Assembly (NCBI GenBank): GCA_950022295.1
Contig: OX465600.1
Coordinates: 291,879,782 to 291,943,781, forward strand
Source of the DNA: Bromus sterilis
Lineage: Eukaryota > Streptophyta > Magnoliopsida > Poales > Poaceae
Length of the DNA: 64,000 nucleotides
Reading direction: 5' to 3'
Positions 59,588-64,000 of this stretch are shown one piece after another. Both the position numbers and the translations under genes were made by a program. Positions within the stretch are counted from its first letter, which is position 1, and the number at the start of each line of letters is the position of its first letter. Under the pieces are notes generated by a model, which ran no database searches, had not been told where the DNA came from, and saw only the letters and a program-made list of their open reading frames with translations.

Positions 59588-60931
59588 CCACCTCAGCTAG
59601 CCCCCCCGATACCGTTTAGTCGATATCTTTGCACCCGTAAGTACAAATGAGGCGATTCTTTTTGCGTTGGTTTCGTATCGAGCTCCTCTTCGTGTTGGCA
59701 TAGGTTGTATGCCATGGTTCTTTGTGTTATTTTGCTGGTTAGGTCAAAGTGATCTGATCCCCCCCTTCTCGCCGTGCCGTTTTTTTCGGTTTTTGCAGGG
59801 CTTTGTTGGTGTCGAAGACCGGGAGTGTTCCACACCCCTCTGGTGAAGGCAAGCCACAATACCCTTTGCACCTTTGCAAAGCTTTGACGTGTCTTTAAAA
59901 ATTGATGTTCGATGATATGCTTATATCGGTGATTATGATCATATTGCTATGCTATGATTGATGCCACGCTATGTTATGATTGATGTTATCCTTGCCATGC
60001 TATACCATGTTTTGCCATGTTACATCCATGCTATGTTTTAATCATATCATTACCATGTTATGTCATGAATCATCTAACCACAACATACCACCACCATGTC
60101 AAGTTGATCCTGTTATATCTATGCTAGTTCATGCTATGCCTGAGTTATGCTTAGCTGCATTCATAATGATGCCATGTTAATAACTGAACCTTTTTAACAC
60201 GGATAAGGTCACCATCTAAAATGTGTTTGATCATATCTGAAACTGTCATGTCAATATGCTATGCATTGTTATGATCTGATACTCATGTTGCACCTGATAC
60301 TTGTGTTCGCTGTTGGAGATATGCTTCGTGACAAGTTGATCAGGTGCCACCGAACCGAGCTTATCCATGCAGCCACATTCGCTTGTATGGGCGGGCCTTA
60401 ACTCGTGCTATCGTAGTGCCTTCTACGGATATCACCAAAGAGGGGGGATTATGCACGCACGCTACCTTGGCCCGGTAGGTGGTGATAATCTCGAAATCCA
60501 TAGTTGTTATGAGCTCAGTCCCAGTGGGACAAGTTGCCACAAGGTGGCTGGGTGGTTGAGGTGGTAACGTGGACACCCAACAACAGGGATACCCAAGACC
60601 GTGTGTCGGTGAGTCCGTGGGGAGGTAACGCGGTAGTCGGGTTTCGTTGGAGATGTCCTAGTCCACTCCTGCGGTGCGAGTTCCAAGGATCCTGTGGGAC
60701 AAGTACCGAGGTGCTGGATGGAGGAGGAACTCCATAATGTGGGTAATGTGCACAAACTCTGCAGAGTCAAAATCTATTCCAATAGTCGCGTCCTCGGTCA
60801 TGGGACACAGTTCGTACTAGGTCACACCATTATGATCAACTTGAGTACGGTGGCAAGTTTGTGGTAAGTGGATGGTTGTACGATAAGTGGATTGGTTAAG
60901 GTGGTAACAGAGGACACCTAACCCGTTGAAT

Positions 60932-61048
60932 GGTCGTGCGATGACCCGTTCGGTCATGCGGCGACCCGTGGAAGTGATTGGTCACGAGGTGACCCGGTGC
61001 TTGAGTCTATAAGGAGTCCAAGGTAAGCCACGTGATCGTGCGACGATC
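60932..61048 (+). repeat. Four short hairpins with GCG/GAG loops
   Basis: GGTCGTGCGATGACC (60932), GGTCATGCGGCGACC (60952), GGTCACGAGGTGACC (60980) and GATCGTGCGACGATC (61034). Stems are 4 to 6 bp and differ in sequence while mostly still pairing. Confidence 0.7.
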
Positions 61049-61592
61049 ATGTGGGGTACATTGTGTGTGCATTAGACTTAATGCTGTTAATATGCTTGAT
61101 GATTATATGCTTGCTTGATATTGTTGCTCACCTGTTTAATTCACTAATATACTTTAACCTATTGCCATGTTATTGTTTTGCCTTGTTGCATGGTTGTTGT
61201 GAGCTTGCAAGTACATTCAATGTACTGACCTGGCGTGTTATGCCAGATTTGCAGGCCGTGCTTTGGATGCGTAGGACGGCGTTCCCGGTGTTTGCGAGCT
61301 AGGAGGTGTCCCAGCCAGTGTCCCTGTGGATTGGTGTTCGTCATCGCCGTATTTGTTCCGCTCCCGTCGTTATTCCGCTGCTAGAGTTATGTTGCTGGTT
61401 GGTGTAGAGCTGAGGCTAACCTAAGGATCAAGCTGTGTCTCCGCTAGCGTTGTAATAGACCTCGTGTACCCCTATATTCGGTAATAAAAAGATGTTCAGT
61501 TCTATATCAATCAGTGCCGTGCTCCAGAAGACTTGATCTCTGGGCTGGTGCACGGGGCGTTCCGGTCCTCTGAGCCGGGGTGCCACAACGGT

Positions 61593-61608
61593 TGGTATCA
61601 GAGCAGGA
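61593..61608 (+). other. Primer-binding site of gypsy element 3
   Basis: TGGTATCAGAGCAGGA, five bases after the LTR end, complementary to initiator methionine tRNA. Confidence 0.9.
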
Positions 61609-61767
61609 CTGGCTGTAGGACCCGCTAGCCCGCGCGAACGTTAGAAGGACGTTAGATTGACGTTAGAGCTAGAGTATATCTTGCTTGTGTGATACTATTG
61701 CCCGCTGCATTTGTTTGTTGCATATAGACGCTATGTTTTCGCTAACGATCTGATCTGACGAGTGTAG

Positions 61768-62325
61768 ATGGCGGAATACCCGGTGGGATACACAGGATCC
61801 TCGTCCGCGACCAACTTTGACTATCTCCTTGTAGACGTTTGGTGGACTCTCTACCCCAGTGGAGAGCTTCCAAGGTACCAAGTTTCCCAGACGTCGATCG
61901 GAGGGCAGCTGCTTGAGTATCGTGCCAACGTCTACATGTCAGCCACCATCCCCATCGGCGTGCGCTCCTACAACTTCCAGGGTAGACCCGCTTCTACCCC
62001 GGATCGTGCCATTCAGCTTGCCGCGTTGCCGGGCCTGTTAGGCCTATGCCACCAGGAGAGTGCGATGCATCAGAATCGCGCCTTCCATTTCTACCCCACC
62101 TTGGGAGAGACTCCGCAGCAAGTAAGGTTTCCTCGCCCTCTGGCGGAAGCCGATACGGCGGTGATCACCATGTACCGCTACATGATCTCCCAGTACGCCC
62201 TCATCGTCGAGCTAGTCCGTGATGCAAGGGATGCTAGGAGAGCTCTTGCCGCAGCCTTATCGTTGGCGACTTCTCCGCCCACTCCCGTCACCCCTGGCAA
62301 CCCGCCGTCAGATCAGAACGCCTGA
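61768..62325 (+). CDS. Extra pre-gag ORF of gypsy element 3 (185 aa), dsRBD-like layout
   Basis: The intact sense ORF starts MAEYPVGYTG, 160 bp after the primer-binding site. Residues 20 to 95 follow the same plan as the extra ORF of gypsy element 2: a helix (FDYLLVDVWW), PRYQVSQTSI, a strand (LEYRANVYM), RSYNFQGRPA and a helix (DRAIQLAALPGLLGLCHQE). In both, a phrase of the type F-x-Y-x-P-x-L/A-(G/P)-E follows (FHFYPTLGE here, FRYIPAALPGE there), then a helical region with RDARRAL or RDARALR. The order matches a double-stranded-RNA-binding fold without its usual lysines. The C-terminus is proline-rich. Its role is unknown; it may bind element RNA. Confidence 0.55.
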   Translation: MAEYPVGYTGSSSATNFDYLLVDVWWTLYPSGELPRYQVSQTSIGGQLLEYRANVYMSATIPIGVRSYNFQGRPASTPDRAIQLAALPGLLGLCHQESAMHQNRAFHFYPTLGETPQQVRFPRPLAEADTAVITMYRYMISQYALIVELVRDARDARRALAAALSLATSPPTPVTPGNPPSDQNA

Positions 62326-62552
62326 GTTTCGCGTAGTTCGTGATGCACGAGTAGTAGTATTGCATGTTGCCTGTTGCATGTTGATGTGTGTAGCAATAAG
62401 TTAAGATCCTGCGGGTGATCTCAGTGCTTGTTCAGTGTTGCTGTTCTTGCTTAATTCTCGTTGTTGGTTCATTGTTCCTCGCCAGTTACTAACTCTGTTT
62501 TGGCAGGTGTTAGATGACTTGGACGGACCCTTGCTTGTTGTTCTTCGATATT

Positions 62553-62869
62553 GGCACCACGTCTAGTTCTGAGCTGATGCATCGTCGGCCGTCCGGAGTG
62601 GATGCCTGTTTTACATTTCTCTTTTCAACAACCGACCCGTGTTCTGAGCTGCTTTTCGGCCGTCTCGGGTAGTTGTTGAGTTTCTTTTCGCAGTGGAGAC
62701 CCTATGCTCTGAGCTGTTTTCTCGGCCGTCTTAGGGGACCTCTGCATTCTTTTTATCAACATTGCCTCATGCTCTGAGCTGATATCGGTCGGCCGTCTTG
62801 AGCAATGCCTGAGCTATTCCAGTACAAGTCCCAGATCAGAGTTGTAAAGACCGTTCTGGTGGCTACTGG
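62553..62869 (+). ncRNA. Tandem stem-loop array in the retrotransposon leader (4 clear copies, 1 diverged)
   Basis: Each copy has the core TCTGAGCTG, 4 to 8 bases, TCGGCCGTC, within outer stems that differ in sequence yet pair. Copy 1 pairs GGCA+CCAC (62553) with GTGG+TGCC (62598). Copy 2 pairs TCAACAAC and ACCCG with CGGGT and GTTGTTGA (62625..62679). Copy 3 pairs GCAG and CCCTA with TAGGG and CTGC (62690..62745). Copy 4 pairs CATTGC and TCA with TGA and GCAATG (62760..62807). Copy 5 (62819..62869) pairs CCAGTA/TACTGG and CCAGA/TCTGG with a weak core. Spacing is about 65 to 75 nt. It lies in the expected leader of the genomic RNA. Confidence 0.75.
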
Positions 62870-62879
62870 GTTATTCGCT

Positions 62880-64000
62880 GTTTTCTTTGCAAGGAGCCCG
62901 GATAATCATCGACCACCGCTAAAGCTGATGAAGTAGCAAGCTGCTTCTCATTTGCTTTTGCCCCGTGGTTTTCTTCGTTGGTTCTTCGTTTGGTTCTTTG
63001 GTGTCACTTACCCCATCCCAATGGAAAGTTGCTCATAACCCCGCATACCTCGAAGAACCAGTGCAATACCGCAGAGCAGCATGAAGACACCCAGTCAAGG
63101 ACCCACACCAGCTCGCATCAGGAGTATTCCACCCCATATGAGTTCTGCCTGAATGAACCAAGTCAGCATTTTTCCGATGGATGTTACAGTCATGAAGATT
63201 GTATCAGTGGGAGACCGCAAAGAAATAAGGAAATCAACCAGACAGGGATGACGCATACCCGGTTGCATCTCACACATTTTGCTCAAGTATGAAGCATATG
63301 GCAACCATCAGGCCTGCATTTCAGAACAGCCTGAAGACTCAGACAGTTAAAGGCCGCAATGATGCGGGAAATCAGCAAGTCAAACCGGACTTTTTACCCA
63401 GTTGCGTTGGAAGCTTATGGCTCACGATTGGATGCTACCCAAGTCATCACTTGAATCAAGTTCGCATCAACCATGACAGCCGCAGAGATTCATGCAAAGA
63501 TAATCAAAGACTGTGACCCACGAGCATATACACCCAAGGCAAGACAAACACCAGCTACAGTCCGATGCATAACAAATTATTTCGGTATATTCCGGAAGGT
63601 GGCCAAGACATATCATGAAGCCCAGTTGATCGGAAGGATGTTTTCCCCTCACCAGCCGGCAGTCAGAAGCCTATCAAACACCGTGGTCAGTTTTGTTCCC
63701 ACATCAGTAAGGGAAAGCTTCAGACAGAAGGAACCTCAATCTTCCGTGACAAGGTACCCGGCACAGCCGACTTGTGAAGTGTACCAGCCTACCTCAGTAC
63801 GCTACCGGGATATTTTCTCAGCCAAGACAGTCAACCTTCCTCCACAAGCCATCGACAGAAGCTTACAGTGCAAGACACTCGATCGTTCTCGGTACGCCAC
63901 ATGGATGGACTCCAGCACAAGCCGCTCGGTCGTCTAAAGTGAATTGCCGCAGAAAACTTCCGACAGAAGGAACCGATGCATCCACAATACAGAGAGGCAG
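62880..64000 (+). other. Further leader of gypsy element 3, before gag
   Basis: A/C-rich sequence with repeated words such as CTTCAGACAGAAGGAACC (63718) and CTTCCGACAGAAGGAACC (63957). No gag motif is reached before the window ends. Confidence 0.5.
63473..63937 (+). CDS. ORF of unknown function in the leader (154 aa)
   Basis: An open frame of 154 codons starts MTAAEIHAKI and ends in a serine-rich STSRSVV. It is basic and rich in S, T, R and Q, without a motif I recognise. It is on the element's sense strand downstream of the stem-loop array. It may be a chance ORF, because leaders of this length can hold one; a comparison of copies would decide. Confidence 0.25.
   Translation: MTAAEIHAKIIKDCDPRAYTPKARQTPATVRCITNYFGIFRKVAKTYHEAQLIGRMFSPHQPAVRSLSNTVVSFVPTSVRESFRQKEPQSSVTRYPAQPTCEVYQPTSVRYRDIFSAKTVNLPPQAIDRSLQCKTLDRSRYATWMDSSTSRSVV

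Larger units (their letters stand above)
57536..61587 (+). repeat. 5' LTR of gypsy element 3
   Basis: 4,052 bp. It includes a GC-rich section at 58620..59340 with compositional ORFs on both strands, two hairpin arrays (59411..59587 and 60932..61048), and a TATAAAGG word at 58848 that could be a TATA box. A T/A-rich stretch of ATGCTATG-type words spans 59930..60170. Confidence 0.85.
57536..64000 (+). mobile_element. Gypsy-type LTR retrotransposon 3, 5' part, runs off the right edge
   Basis: An LTR (57536..61587) starting TGTGACATCC and ending GGGGTGCCACA is followed by a primer-binding site, an extra ORF, a stem-loop array and a long leader. gag-pol lies beyond the window. LTR length, primer and the pre-gag ORF resemble gypsy element 2, which suggests the same broad lineage, but this cannot be confirmed without pol. 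The bases CCCAC at 57531..57535 may be the left target duplication. Confidence 0.8.

Overview
This is nuclear DNA from a large-genome grass, most likely of the Triticeae (wheat, barley, Aegilops or rye). The evidence is a copia LTR of the Angela/WIS/BARE type, a CACTA transposon with AACCGG-containing subterminal hairpins, and several chromodomain-type gypsy elements nested in one another. I see no tRNA, rRNA, CRISPR or prokaryotic operon. Almost all of the sequence is transposon. The only convincing intact cellular gene is a two-exon F-box gene at 34871..36337.

Layout. 1..6369 is the 5' part (minus strand) of a decayed copia element with its LTR at 4675..6369. 6370..32272 is a minus-oriented CACTA element: its right terminus is at 32272 and its other end is off the left edge. 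It encodes a multi-exon protein ending in a Ulp1-type (C48) cysteine protease domain. That coding region is split by a complete gypsy element (8277..22041, TSD TATCG, LTRs of about 4.3 kb). The CACTA arm also holds a 338-bp tandem array, which is itself split by a Mutator-like terminal-inverted-repeat element (27662..29259), and an intact AP2/ERF-like ORF on the opposite strand (31296..31877). 32273..34560 is repeat-rich, with a 23-bp minisatellite and a GAC-rich array. 34590..36560 is the F-box gene. 37130..37820 is a second CACTA protease-ORF fragment, followed by a broken B3-domain ORF at 37860..38449.

38725..52539 is a second complete gypsy element on the minus strand (TSD GCTTG) with several coding lesions and an extra sense ORF between primer-binding site and gag. 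53113..55235 is a PIF/Harbinger-like Myb/NAM-associated pseudogene, cut by an LTR element at 55236..57535. That element is in turn cut by a third gypsy element (57536 to the window end). Its 4.05-kb LTR carries hairpin arrays. Its leader carries an extra ORF (61768..62325) and, downstream, four clear plus one diverged tandem stem-loops whose cores are conserved while their stems change and still pair (62553..62869).

The most unusual signals are this stem-loop array and the pre-gag extra ORFs of two different gypsy elements. Both ORFs resemble a double-stranded-RNA-binding fold in layout. A protein ORF next to a structured leader RNA suggests an RNA-binding function in the retrotransposon life cycle. 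That is inference and has not been tested.
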